36,136 bases of DNA from Patescibacteria group bacterium (lineage in GTDB: Bacteria > Patescibacteriota > Microgenomatia > Woykebacterales > 2-01-FULL-43-14), in NCBI GenBank assembly GCA_023485445.1, contig JAMCZT010000036.1:1-36136 (forward strand). The letters are read 5' to 3'. The position numbers and the translations under genes were made by a program. Shown one piece after another: positions 21,118 to 27,932 of this stretch. The notes under the pieces were generated by a model that made no database searches, was not told the DNA's origin, and worked only from the letters and a program-made list of their open reading frames with translations. The first letter of the stretch is position 1. Each line of letters starts with the position of its first letter.

Positions 21118-22221
21118 TTAACTTTCTCTTAAAATTTTGAACAATTGAGGGCTGAAGTAAAGAAAACGGTTCTTGTGAAGCGTTTTTCGAAGGATGTTAT
21201 TTTGCTCTAAAGTTTGAAGGTACTTTCTCGCCGTGACATAGCTTAAGCTCATGTTTTTCTGAAATTCAGCAATACTAAAAAATGGATTGGTGAAGATGTA
21301 TTCAACTAATTCTGCTGAGTAAACCTGAGGAATTTCCTCGCGTAACTTTTTGCGGGTACTTGCAATAACATGATTAACTTCTCTTAAAGCATGGGTTGTA
21401 TATTCAGCTTGAACAGCGGTTGCTTTGGTCATAAAAAGTATCCACTTTTTCCAGTCATTTTCTTTGGTTACGGCCCGTAAGCGCTGATTGTATTCGTCTC
21501 TGTGCTCAAGAATGTACTTACTCAAAAAGATAACTGGAAGAGTAAGTCTTCTTTGTTTTAATAGATATAGTGGCATTAACATTCTTCCGGTACGTCCATT
21601 ACCATCATAAAATGGATGAATTGCTTCGAATTGATAGTGAAGAATAGCCATCCTAGCATAGACCTCATGGGTTGGTGATTCCTCATTAAAGTACTCTTCA
21701 AAGTTTTTCAGAAGGGTTCGGATTTTTTCCTCTCCTTCTGGGGGAGTGTAATATATTTCCTTGGTGTGAGGATTACTTATTGTTGTCCCTGGTAGTTTTC
21801 TAATTCCGGCCCGGCTCGAAACCAACGTCTGTTGTAATTCTACATATTGATTTGTTGCTAAAAAGCCTTTCTTCAAAATAAAATCCATTCCTTGTACTAA
21901 AGCTTTTTGATAGTTCATTGCTTCTTTTTCGGCCCCGCTAATTTCTTTTTTATCTGTAACCGCAAGCGCCTTCAAAACGAGTTCGTTTGTTGTTGCTACG
22001 TCTTCAACTTGACTACTGGCGACAGCTTCTGGAATAAAGAAGGGAGAGAACATATGCGAAGTAATAATAACTGCAACCTCACTGTCAGTTAAAGTATTTA
22101 AAGCTGCAATAGCTTCAGAAGCCTCAAGAGAGGCGATCAGTATATCCTGGTCTTTAAAGTTTACTGTTGGAGGTAGGATTGGTAATTGATTGTATGGTTT
22201 TTTTGGGTCAAAGTTGCTCAT
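21118..22221 (-). CDS. Fic-family protein (probable AMP transferase), class II-like
   Basis: 367 residues. The Fic motif HPFYDGNGRTGRM near residue 202 is complete, so nucleotidyl transfer (usually AMPylation of a protein hydroxyl) is expected. The N-terminal Fic_N region has SSQVEDVATT, similar to the class II inhibitory motif S/TxxxE(G/N) but with D after the glutamate. A winged-helix C-terminus (FSIAEFQKNMSLSYVTARKY) suggests DNA binding. TATAAT ends 6 bases before the ATG, so the mRNA may be leaderless. A perfect palindrome lies upstream (22270-22288). The gene sits between two M23 3'-end fragments that share a 77-base direct repeat. Confidence 0.93.
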   Translation of the reverse strand: MSNFDPKKPYNQLPILPPTVNFKDQDILIASLEASEAIAALNTLTDSEVAVIITSHMFSPFFIPEAVASSQVEDVATTNELVLKALAVTDKKEISGAEKEAMNYQKALVQGMDFILKKGFLATNQYVELQQTLVSSRAGIRKLPGTTISNPHTKEIYYTPPEGEEKIRTLLKNFEEYFNEESPTHEVYARMAILHYQFEAIHPFYDGNGRTGRMLMPLYLLKQRRLTLPVIFLSKYILEHRDEYNQRLRAVTKENDWKKWILFMTKATAVQAEYTTHALREVNHVIASTRKKLREEIPQVYSAELVEYIFTNPFFSIAEFQKNMSLSYVTARKYLQTLEQNNILRKTLHKNRFLYFSPQLFKILRES

Positions 22222-22227
22222 AATGTA

Positions 22228-22288
22228 ATTATATACTTTTTTGTCAAATATATACAGTTATTTTCTTTGTTGTATAGATTCTATACAA
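22228..22288 (-). promoter_or_regulatory. fic promoter region with palindromic operator candidate
   Basis: On the minus strand TATAAT (22228-22233) is 6 bases from the fic ATG. Upstream, TTGTATAG-att-CTATACAA (22270-22288) is a perfect 8-bp inverted repeat, with further TGTATA half-sites nearby. The winged helix of Fic itself or the XRE protein could bind it. The rest of the 150-base gap is AT-rich with nothing else visible. Confidence 0.55.
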
Positions 22289-22364
22289 ACATATTTTTAG
22301 CTGTATAAATATCTAAGGAAATTGTACTCTAAAAAATATAATCAAACAACTTCTTGTAGAGTAA

Positions 22365-22649
22365 CTAATTATGGAAACAATTATTACTTCCATTTATGGG
22401 CATTTAAGCGAAATTGATGTTACTGAAGTACAGGAGGTTGATATCGGCCGACTCATCGGCAAAGAAGGCGAAACCGGCTGGGCCACCGGCCCTCACGTCC
22501 ATTTGCAAATTAACGTTTGGGGTATACCCGTTAACCCAAGAATATTTTTAGGGGATGGAGATCCTGAAGATATTGTTATAACGCAGTCTTTTTCACAACC
22601 CGCTGGATTTATAAACGATGATCTGGTATATTTCGGGCATAAGACATGA
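22365..22649 (+). pseudogene. 3'-end fragment 2 of an M23 peptidase gene
   Basis: Homology to the full M23 gene begins abruptly at ATGGAAACAAT (its DHGNN codons) with one extra base, then follows in frame: TSIYGHLSEIDVTEVQEVDI, GKEGETGWATGPHVHLQINV WGIPVNPRIFLG, then an unrelated 29-residue tail ending in TGA. The HxH zinc motif is present but the HxxxD part and N-terminal membrane anchor are missing. The ATG at 22371 is fortuitous; the ORF could be expressed but should lack activity. The 140 bases after it show no gene. Confidence 0.82.
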
Positions 22650-22792
22650 GAAGAAAAGCTATAATTATCAGTGTTAATTAAAAAAACTCTGGGGTGTTAG
22701 GGCTTTGCGTTGTCTGAGTTTTACCTGTCCGTTATAACTTTAACAAAGGTTGGGCGGGATACAAAATCAAAAGAGTAACAAGCGTGCGTATG

Positions 22793-23440
22793 TTAAATCA
22801 GTTTCAAACACTCAAAAAACTCCTTCAAAATTGACTCTTTATCACCATTTGAATTTGGAACTGCTCCGTCATGCAATTCAATGTTTAGGTCATCACACAA
22901 ACGGGTAAATTTCTGCAATTTTATCACATCATCAAAATCGACAATTTTTTCCTTGGATAGCTTAGTTGTGAATGTCCTCACGCTTTTCTTCTCTGCTATT
23001 TCCTTCTTTAAATTAAAATAATACTTACATTTGAAAATATGCTCTAAGACCTCACGACAATCAGCCTCAAATACTGTGTTGAATGCACGTGTATCTAGTA
23101 TCTCTTTAAGCTTTTCTACGCGATGGGAAATATCATTGTCTGGAAAATCTTGAGCAAAATCAGTATGAGTAATCTTGCTTCTTTTCTGTCCACCATTAAC
23201 AGATTCCTCAATTTTCAGAGTGCACGCGTTCGGTATTAAACGTGCCAATTCTTTTGCGAACCGATCTTCGTGAGTCAGGATAATTTTTTGCATAGGCAAA
23301 ACTGTTTTCTCCATCCCGCCAGGTTCTTTATATTTGCAAACAATATCTGTAATCAAATGCACGGTTTTACGACGACGCTCGCTGTCAAAGCTCGACATAG
23401 GATCATCAAAAACAAGAATTTTTCGAACAACGGTAACTCT
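22793..23440 (-). pseudogene. C-terminal fragment of an AAA_13/RloC-like ATPase
   Basis: The track starts at an internal ATG. The frame is open further upstream (to about 23464), and homology-like sequence includes VVRKILVFDDPMSSFDSERR RKTVHLI, the Walker B and D-loop of ABC-type ATPases of the AAA_13 kind found in RloC/PrrC-like anticodon nucleases and other defence ATPases. KIILTHEDRFAKELARLIPN is the following H-loop region. Walker A, the long coiled coil and the signature loop are all absent, so it is a 5'-truncated remnant. The cut lies just before the small genes at 23455/23499. Confidence 0.75.
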
Positions 23441-23454
23441 GGAAAGGAAAGAGA

Positions 23455-23502
23455 ATGTTTGGATTTAGATGGAAAACAAAAAAAGGAGGGGTTAGCGCGT
23501 GA
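23455..23502 (+). CDS. Possible 15-residue leader peptide
   Basis: ATG after GGAAAGGA gives MFGFRWKTKKGGVSA and ends in TGA, overlapping the GTG start of the next gene as GTGA. Its codons contain the AAAGGAGGG that is the RBS of that gene. Could be a coupled leader or chance. Confidence 0.3.
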   Translation: MFGFRWKTKKGGVSA

Positions 23503-23705
23503 ACGAGTCTCACAGGAGTCTCCCCGATAAACGGCAGCTAAAAGTAAAGCGGCTCACCAAACCGACCGGCTTCTGGTTCTGGCGGCGGTGCGAATACTTA
23601 GTATATTGGGAGGACAACAAAGGCATACAGTGGGAAGTTCTCCGAAATGAGTTTTGCAACCATAAACAAGCTCTCACTGCAGCACGAAAAATCGTGAGAC
23701 ACTAA
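23499..23705 (+). CDS. 68-residue basic protein, unknown
   Basis: Starts at GTG with AAAGGAGGG upstream. Basic, tryptophan-rich: TKPTGFWFWRRCEYLVYWED NKGIQWEVLRNEF, a pattern that suggests a small beta domain. Terminator follows. It lies right at the broken end of the AAA-type ATPase remnant. No family recognised. Confidence 0.55.
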   Translation: MNESHRSLPDKRQLKVKRLTKPTGFWFWRRCEYLVYWEDNKGIQWEVLRNEFCNHKQALTAARKIVRH

Positions 23706-23727
23706 TCAAACAACTAAAAAAGGCCTC

Positions 23728-23767
23728 AAGAGGCAGGTTCAAAAAGGAACTGGCCTCTTTCTTTTTT
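23728..23767 (+). terminator. Intrinsic terminator
   Basis: AAGAGGC-AGGTTC pairs with GGAACTGGCCTCTT with one bulge, followed by TCTTTTTT. Confidence 0.85.
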
Positions 23768-23806
23768 CTAAATGTAAAAAGAATTAATGAGAAAATATAT
23801 GAATAG

Positions 23807-23968
23807 ATGAAGATATTCCTGTTCTTGGTGAGCCTAGTTGCTCGTAGGTGGAACCAAATTCTTCCAAGCCTCCTTAGTACCTTCGAAAAACTCAAAAAAC
23901 TAGGATTTAAGTATTCCGAAGGAAAAATTAGCATCAATGTAGATCAAAAGGAGGCAGAAAATGTTTAA
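23807..23968 (+). CDS. 53-residue protein coupled to the PLD-like gene
   Basis: Not in the track. ATG 23807 opens MKIFLFLVSLVARRWNQILP SLLSTFEKLKKLGFKYSEGK..., ending in TAA at 23966. It overlaps the start of the PLD-like gene by 8 bases and carries that gene's RBS (AAAAGGAGG) in its last codons. N-terminal hydrophobic anchor, charged C-terminus. No clear RBS of its own. Confidence 0.5.
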   Translation: MKIFLFLVSLVARRWNQILPSLLSTFEKLKKLGFKYSEGKISINVDQKEAENV

Positions 23969-24458
23969 CTTAGCGTCGTTTGATTTCTGGCCGTTTAAAA
24001 ACAACTCTGCAAAGTTTTTTAACTCTAAACTCCACGATGAAACCACTTTTTATCAAGCTTTTATTAAGGATCTTAAGAATTGTCGGAAAGAAATCATTAT
24101 TGAAAGTCCGTTCATATCTTGCCGACGAATGGCTGCTCTTGAACCGATATTTAAAGCGTTGATTAAAAGAAAAATTAAAATTTATATTGTAACTCGACAC
24201 CCAGGGGAACAAGATAATTTAATGAAGGAGCAGGCGGAAGCGAAAATATATGATTTTGAAATGATTGGCGTTCACGTGATTATTAGTCCAGGTTATCATC
24301 ATCGTAAACTAGCTATCCTTGATCGAAAGATTCTCTGGGAAGGAAGTTTAAACATTTTGTCCCAATCAACAAGCCGAGAAATTATGAGAAGAATCGACGG
24401 AACAAAACCGTCATCTGAGATGTTTAAGTTTCTTAAGTTAGGCAATTATATTTATTAA
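23961..24458 (+). CDS. Single-domain phospholipase D-like protein
   Basis: 165 residues with one PLD half-site: the HxK of GYHHRKLAILDRKILWEGSLN near residue 114. FYQAFIKDLKNCRKEIIIESPFIS is the typical first strand-helix. Such one-motif proteins dimerise to make a full active site and act as phosphodiesterases on DNA or lipids; helicase- and restriction-associated versions are common. No signal peptide, so a nuclease role inside the cell is more likely. Strong RBS AAAAGGAGG. Confidence 0.8.
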   Translation: MFNLASFDFWPFKNNSAKFFNSKLHDETTFYQAFIKDLKNCRKEIIIESPFISCRRMAALEPIFKALIKRKIKIYIVTRHPGEQDNLMKEQAEAKIYDFEMIGVHVIISPGYHHRKLAILDRKILWEGSLNILSQSTSREIMRRIDGTKPSSEMFKFLKLGNYIY

Positions 24459-24491
24459 CCTTAAAGAGATAATTTGGTGTATAATGAACCT

Positions 24492-24710
24492 ATGACTAAA
24501 TCAGGCAAATATGAAATTAATGAAAAAGATATCGAGAATGTAATCCGATTTTTGAAAACCACTGATCCGGACAATGCGACGACGGAAATGGCGATTGCCA
24601 TTTTGGAGCACCTGCAAGCTAAATTTCATGAAATTGGTCATGCGGAACCGGAAAAGTTATTGGAGATTTATAACGATTTAAAACGAGAATTAAATAAAAA
24701 TAATAACTAG
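24492..24710 (+). CDS. 72-residue helical protein, leaderless mRNA likely
   Basis: The ATG at 24492 is chosen because TATAAT (24480-24485) ends 6 bases before it; the track start lies inside that promoter. The protein (MTKSGKYEINEKDIENVIRF LKTTDPDNATTEMAIAILEH...) is acidic and helical, with a C-terminal coiled segment. I believe similar short proteins recur in CPR genomes, but no function is known. It converges on the XRE gene with a CTAG overlap of stop codons (24707-24710). Confidence 0.6.
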   Translation: MTKSGKYEINEKDIENVIRFLKTTDPDNATTEMAIAILEHLQAKFHEIGHAEPEKLLEIYNDLKRELNKNNN

Positions 24711-24931
24711 AAGGGTAAAATTTCTGAAGAGGTAATTCCAAGGGCTTTAGTGATCTTTTCTATAGTTACAACTGACGGTTTTGCCTCTCCTCGCTCGACT
24801 TTTGAGTAGTAGTTGCTGTTAATACCGGCTTTCTTAGCAACATCCGTTTGCGTTAAACTTTTTTTCAGCCGAATTTCTTTTAATTTATTGGCAATTTCCA
24901 AAGTTAGTTTTTCGTTTTGATTTGTACTCAT
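24707..24931 (-). CDS. XRE-family HTH regulator, leaderless mRNA likely
   Basis: About 74 residues from the ATG at 24931; the TTG two codons upstream (24937) is less likely. Five-helix Cro/CI-type domain: LKEIRLKKSLTQTDVAKKAG INSNYYSKVERGEAKPSVVT, with the recognition helix around NSNYYSKVERG. TATAAT lies 6 bases before the ATG. Single-domain regulators of this sort often control themselves or an adjacent defence or mobile module; the 544-residue gene upstream on the same strand is a candidate target. Confidence 0.85.
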   Translation of the reverse strand: MSTNQNEKLTLEIANKLKEIRLKKSLTQTDVAKKAGINSNYYSKVERGEAKPSVVTIEKITKALGITSSEILPF

Positions 24932-24964
24932 GAGCAAATTATACTACAAGATTCTGTGGTTGAG

Positions 24965-26599
24965 CTAGAGCGTAACTTCTTTATTTCCCGTGTTAATAAC
25001 TTCCCTTGGTCTCCAATTGGCTTTCTTTGGATACTTTTTAAGAAAATTCTGGTTATCCTTTTCTAGATAAAGCGTAAAATAAATCATACCCTCTCGGTTT
25101 ACGAGATTTATTGGTTGTAATAAACCTTCCTTTTCGAGTTTCGTTCTTCGTATTGGAGGGACTCCATAATCGTAACTTACTTGGCTCTTATCAAACCATT
25201 CACCATCATTATTATGCCTTGATTTTATCGAAGGAATTACACCATCTTTAATATTTTTGTGGCAATTTATGCAACGCAAGCCATCTAAATTCCACCATAT
25301 TTCATTTCCATAATGTCCCGTTCCGCATATTCCGCAAGAATACGGGCCATCGTCAATATTAAGAAAGAACCCTTCTGGTTCCTTTTCCAATCTTCTCTTT
25401 CTCACGTTCTCAATTCCATCATGTTCGCCAAACACTCGAAATAACTGAACAAGATTATGGCTGCCGTACTTCATTCTTTTTTCATAATCCAATTCGGATT
25501 CTGGAGACTCTGTTTTCTTTTTCTTCCCTAGTATTTCCAACAAGTCATCTTCCCGCTCATACCCCTTTAGCCGTCCCGAAACATAGCCAAGACGATAATC
25601 AACATTATCGCCAATAAGCCTCCAGTTTGTTTCTTCGATGGTTTCTTTAATCAATTTTCGAAGATTGTCTACGCTTTTTGTTGATCTTCGACTTAGATCC
25701 GAATCTTGAGCCGTGAAGGGAACAATAACGTATTTGCCAATTTCCGGCTTCTCTAACACAAACTTTATATAACTTTCTTTTTCCAAAAGGTTGCTTAAAA
25801 TTTTTTCTAACTCGGCGATGCTGAGCTTCTTTAATTGAGCTGATTTTTGGTACACTGGATCATCATATTTACGTTTTTCTTCGTTATAAACTTGATTGGC
25901 GTACTTCATTGCTTCAAGAAATTCGAGGCGTTCCTTGCCTTTTTCGTCTGATAAGCAAAATTCATTGCGATATTTTTCCAGAAGCTCTTTATCTTCGCGT
26001 TGTTTTTTCTCCCAGTCTCTATCGTTTTCTTCTAAGTCGTCCATTTCCGTTTCTCTAAAACCACAAGAAGGACAGGTAATTATTGAGGTAATAACCTTTC
26101 CTTTCCTTGTTCGAGCAACAGAAGCTTCAGTTTTGCATTTTGAACAAAGATGAGGCTTTGGTAATCGTTCTTCGCCATTGTCGTAGACCCCTTTTCGTCC
26201 ATTGCAACTAGAACATTCGAAAAAGAACAAAACGCGAAGGGGCTCGTTAGGAAAATGTTCCAGATCTTTCATAGTGCTGTGCATCAAAGATCCGCAATTA
26301 GAGCAGTGAATTGATTTTGGCTCGGCTGTATTATCATACGTATCTTGTTCAATCCGGCCCTCGTCCATCCATCTTTTGATACTAGACTGCTTTTTGGCGT
26401 ATTCTTCACCTTCCAAAATAAATAACTCCCAATTAAGAGCATGGGAAGCAGCTTTTTCTTTTTCCTCTTTATTTAGGCTTTCATCTTTGGCTTTGTCGTT
26501 ACAAACTTTTCTCCAGTAGTTAATAGTACGGAGGCACCCCTTAATGGTAAGGAGATCGTAGAAGTCGACGTAGTACTGTTCGTCTTTAAGATATTGCAT
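24965..26599 (-). CDS. 544-residue cysteine-rich zinc-binding protein, unknown
   Basis: Several zinc ribbons are visible: CSNCGS near residue 99, CSSCNG near 130, CSKCKT near 152, CPSCGF near 175, and CGICGTGHYGNEIWWNLDGL RCINCH near 425. Between them are charged coiled-coil-like stretches (EKKQREDKELLEKYRNEF; KKLSIAELEKILSNLLEK). The C-terminal VPPIRRTKLEKEGLLQPINL resembles a small winged or MerR-like helix unit. The ribbons suggest nucleic-acid binding. A TATAAT ends 7 bases before the ATG, so it too may be leaderless. No known defence family recognised, but the neighbourhood is accessory. Confidence 0.65.
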   Translation of the reverse strand: MQYLKDEQYYVDFYDLLTIKGCLRTINYWRKVCNDKAKDESLNKEEKEKAASHALNWELFILEGEEYAKKQSSIKRWMDEGRIEQDTYDNTAEPKSIHCSNCGSLMHSTMKDLEHFPNEPLRVLFFFECSSCNGRKGVYDNGEERLPKPHLCSKCKTEASVARTRKGKVITSIITCPSCGFRETEMDDLEENDRDWEKKQREDKELLEKYRNEFCLSDEKGKERLEFLEAMKYANQVYNEEKRKYDDPVYQKSAQLKKLSIAELEKILSNLLEKESYIKFVLEKPEIGKYVIVPFTAQDSDLSRRSTKSVDNLRKLIKETIEETNWRLIGDNVDYRLGYVSGRLKGYEREDDLLEILGKKKKTESPESELDYEKRMKYGSHNLVQLFRVFGEHDGIENVRKRRLEKEPEGFFLNIDDGPYSCGICGTGHYGNEIWWNLDGLRCINCHKNIKDGVIPSIKSRHNNDGEWFDKSQVSYDYGVPPIRRTKLEKEGLLQPINLVNREGMIYFTLYLEKDNQNFLKKYPKKANWRPREVINTGNKEVTL

Positions 26600-26714
26600 T
26601 GATTAGATTATAACGTAATAAGTAATGTGAGTGATAATTTATTTTTTTAGTTATAAATCCATTATTTTTATAAGTTATATGTCAAACAGTAGATTGATAG
26701 CAATATTATAGTCA

Positions 26715-26743
26715 TTGACAATCTAGTTAATTTATGCTATAAG
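26715..26743 (+). promoter_or_regulatory. Promoter of the 26820 gene
   Basis: TTGACA, 17 bases, TATAAG. It lies in a 220-base AT-rich divergent intergenic region in which nothing else is evident. Confidence 0.7.
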
Positions 26744-26819
26744 ATATAAACTGGCAAAAAAATTGGCTTAAATAAAAGCTTATTTGCTGGTGCTCAAAAA
26801 AAGAAAGGGGAAAGAAAAA

Positions 26820-27464
26820 TTGAGCGAAACTAATGCTGTCATGTCGCGTGAAGGCTGGAGCAGGTTTAGGGTCTATTGCGAGGGCGAAAGTCCCGTAATG
26901 TTCACTAAGCCGACAGAGGAAATTTTAGAAGCCTTACGGAAAGGCGTTTCGCAACCGAAGGTTAAGGACCGCCCCGCAAAAGAAGAAGCAGCCGAAAAGC
27001 TACATCGCGAAAACGGTGCTACAGGTAGGATAGGCATTCCTAGACGAATGCTTTTTGCCTGTTTGGCATCGGCTGGGCGTCACGTGACTTACTCGGGGAG
27101 AAAGAAAATGTCGACAGCGGATTCAACATTGCTGCCGGCGTTTTTAAGAATCCAAGAACGGTTTATCCCGTTTGGACTGAGAGACGAGCCTGGTTTGGAC
27201 TTCGATAACGCTTGGGAAGTTGACATCCAGAAAGGCCAACACGAGAGTGCCGGCCGAAGGATAATGATTGTTTTGGTTCGGCCGAGGTTCGATCGCTGGG
27301 GATTCGAGGCGACTGTCTCCGTAAAGGACTCCGAGGTGGACGACAAATCCGTTCGACAGCTGTTTGAGGTTGCAGGATCGATGTACGGCATTGGTGCCTT
27401 TGGTCCTCGCAACAGCGGCGATTTCGGAATGTTCAATGTGGTAGACTGGAAAAAGCTAAGCTAA
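26820..27464 (+). CDS. Protein of unknown function, possibly phage-related
   Basis: The TTG at 26820 is preferred over the track start because AAAGGGG lies about 9 bases upstream. About 214 residues. Middle: GIPRRMLFACLASAGRHVTY, then FLRIQERFIPFGLRDEP, IMIVLVRPRFDRWGFEATVS, and a C-terminal GSMYGIGAFGPRNSGDFGMF. The final glycine-rich segment recalls C-termini of some uncharacterised phage proteins, by memory only. It is directly followed by the three-block NNNGT array, which is in the same transcript if no terminator intervenes. Confidence 0.55.
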   Translation: MSETNAVMSREGWSRFRVYCEGESPVMFTKPTEEILEALRKGVSQPKVKDRPAKEEAAEKLHRENGATGRIGIPRRMLFACLASAGRHVTYSGRKKMSTADSTLLPAFLRIQERFIPFGLRDEPGLDFDNAWEVDIQKGQHESAGRRIMIVLVRPRFDRWGFEATVSVKDSEVDDKSVRQLFEVAGSMYGIGAFGPRNSGDFGMFNVVDWKKLS

Positions 27465-27480
27465 CACAATCCATCGCGAC

Positions 27481-27840
27481 CCGATGAAGTAAGGTAAAGT
27501 TATCTGCGGTTGCGTGAAGTGCCGTTTGGTTTCGTTGCCGTAGGAGGAGTTAGTCCGGAAGGTTATCTCCTCCCCCATTCCTGATATTGTCCTGTTCGGT
27601 CCGATACGGTATTGTTGGGTTCGGTAAGCTAAAGTTTGGTAAGGTCACGTTCGGTCGGGTTTTGTTGACCAAAGGGGAAGTTATTCCGGAAGGTTAGCTT
27701 CCCCACCAATACCAAATATTGTCTTGTCGGGTTCAGTCGCGTAGGGTTAGCTACTGTGATGTTCTGTCTGGTACGGTCATTTTTTGTGGTGTACTGGTTT
27801 GGCGAGAGTTTCTTTCGAAAGATTGACCTCTCGCCTCTTT
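27481..27840 (+). repeat. Three-block NNNGT five-base array with interleaved hairpins (element 1)
   Basis: This 470-base non-coding gap holds three tracts with a strict five-base period ending in GT. By my count: 27481-27535 (11 units, 9 exact), 27581-27665 (17 units, 14 exact) and 27718-27792 (15 units, 13 exact). The other three positions of each unit vary freely. Each tract is followed by a hairpin: GGAGGAG/CTCCTCC (27543-27573), GGGGAAG/CTTCCCC (27674-27704), and GGCGAGAG/CTCTCGCC (27801-27835) with a T run. The first two hairpins share the loop TTAgTCCGGAAGGTTA (one base differs). Tracts 2 and 3 begin near ATATTGT. Confidence 0.85.
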
Positions 27841-27841
27841 T
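27801..27841 (+). terminator. Terminal hairpin of element 1
   Basis: GGCGAGAG pairs with CTCTCGCC (8 bp), loop TTTCTTTCGAAAGATTGAC, then TCTTTTT. It ends the transcript carrying the array. Confidence 0.8.
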
Positions 27842-27851
27842 TATGCAGATT

Positions 27852-27879
27852 TTGTTTTAGGGTTTGATTGTGTTAAAAT
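27852..27879 (+). promoter_or_regulatory. Promoter of the helicase gene
   Basis: TTGTTT, 16 bases, TAAAAT. A small GTTC/GAAC hairpin follows in the leader. Confidence 0.55.
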
Positions 27880-27932
27880 CCTGAAACAAGTTCGGCAGAA
27901 AGCAGAACTTAAATTTTGAAAGGGAGAGGAAA

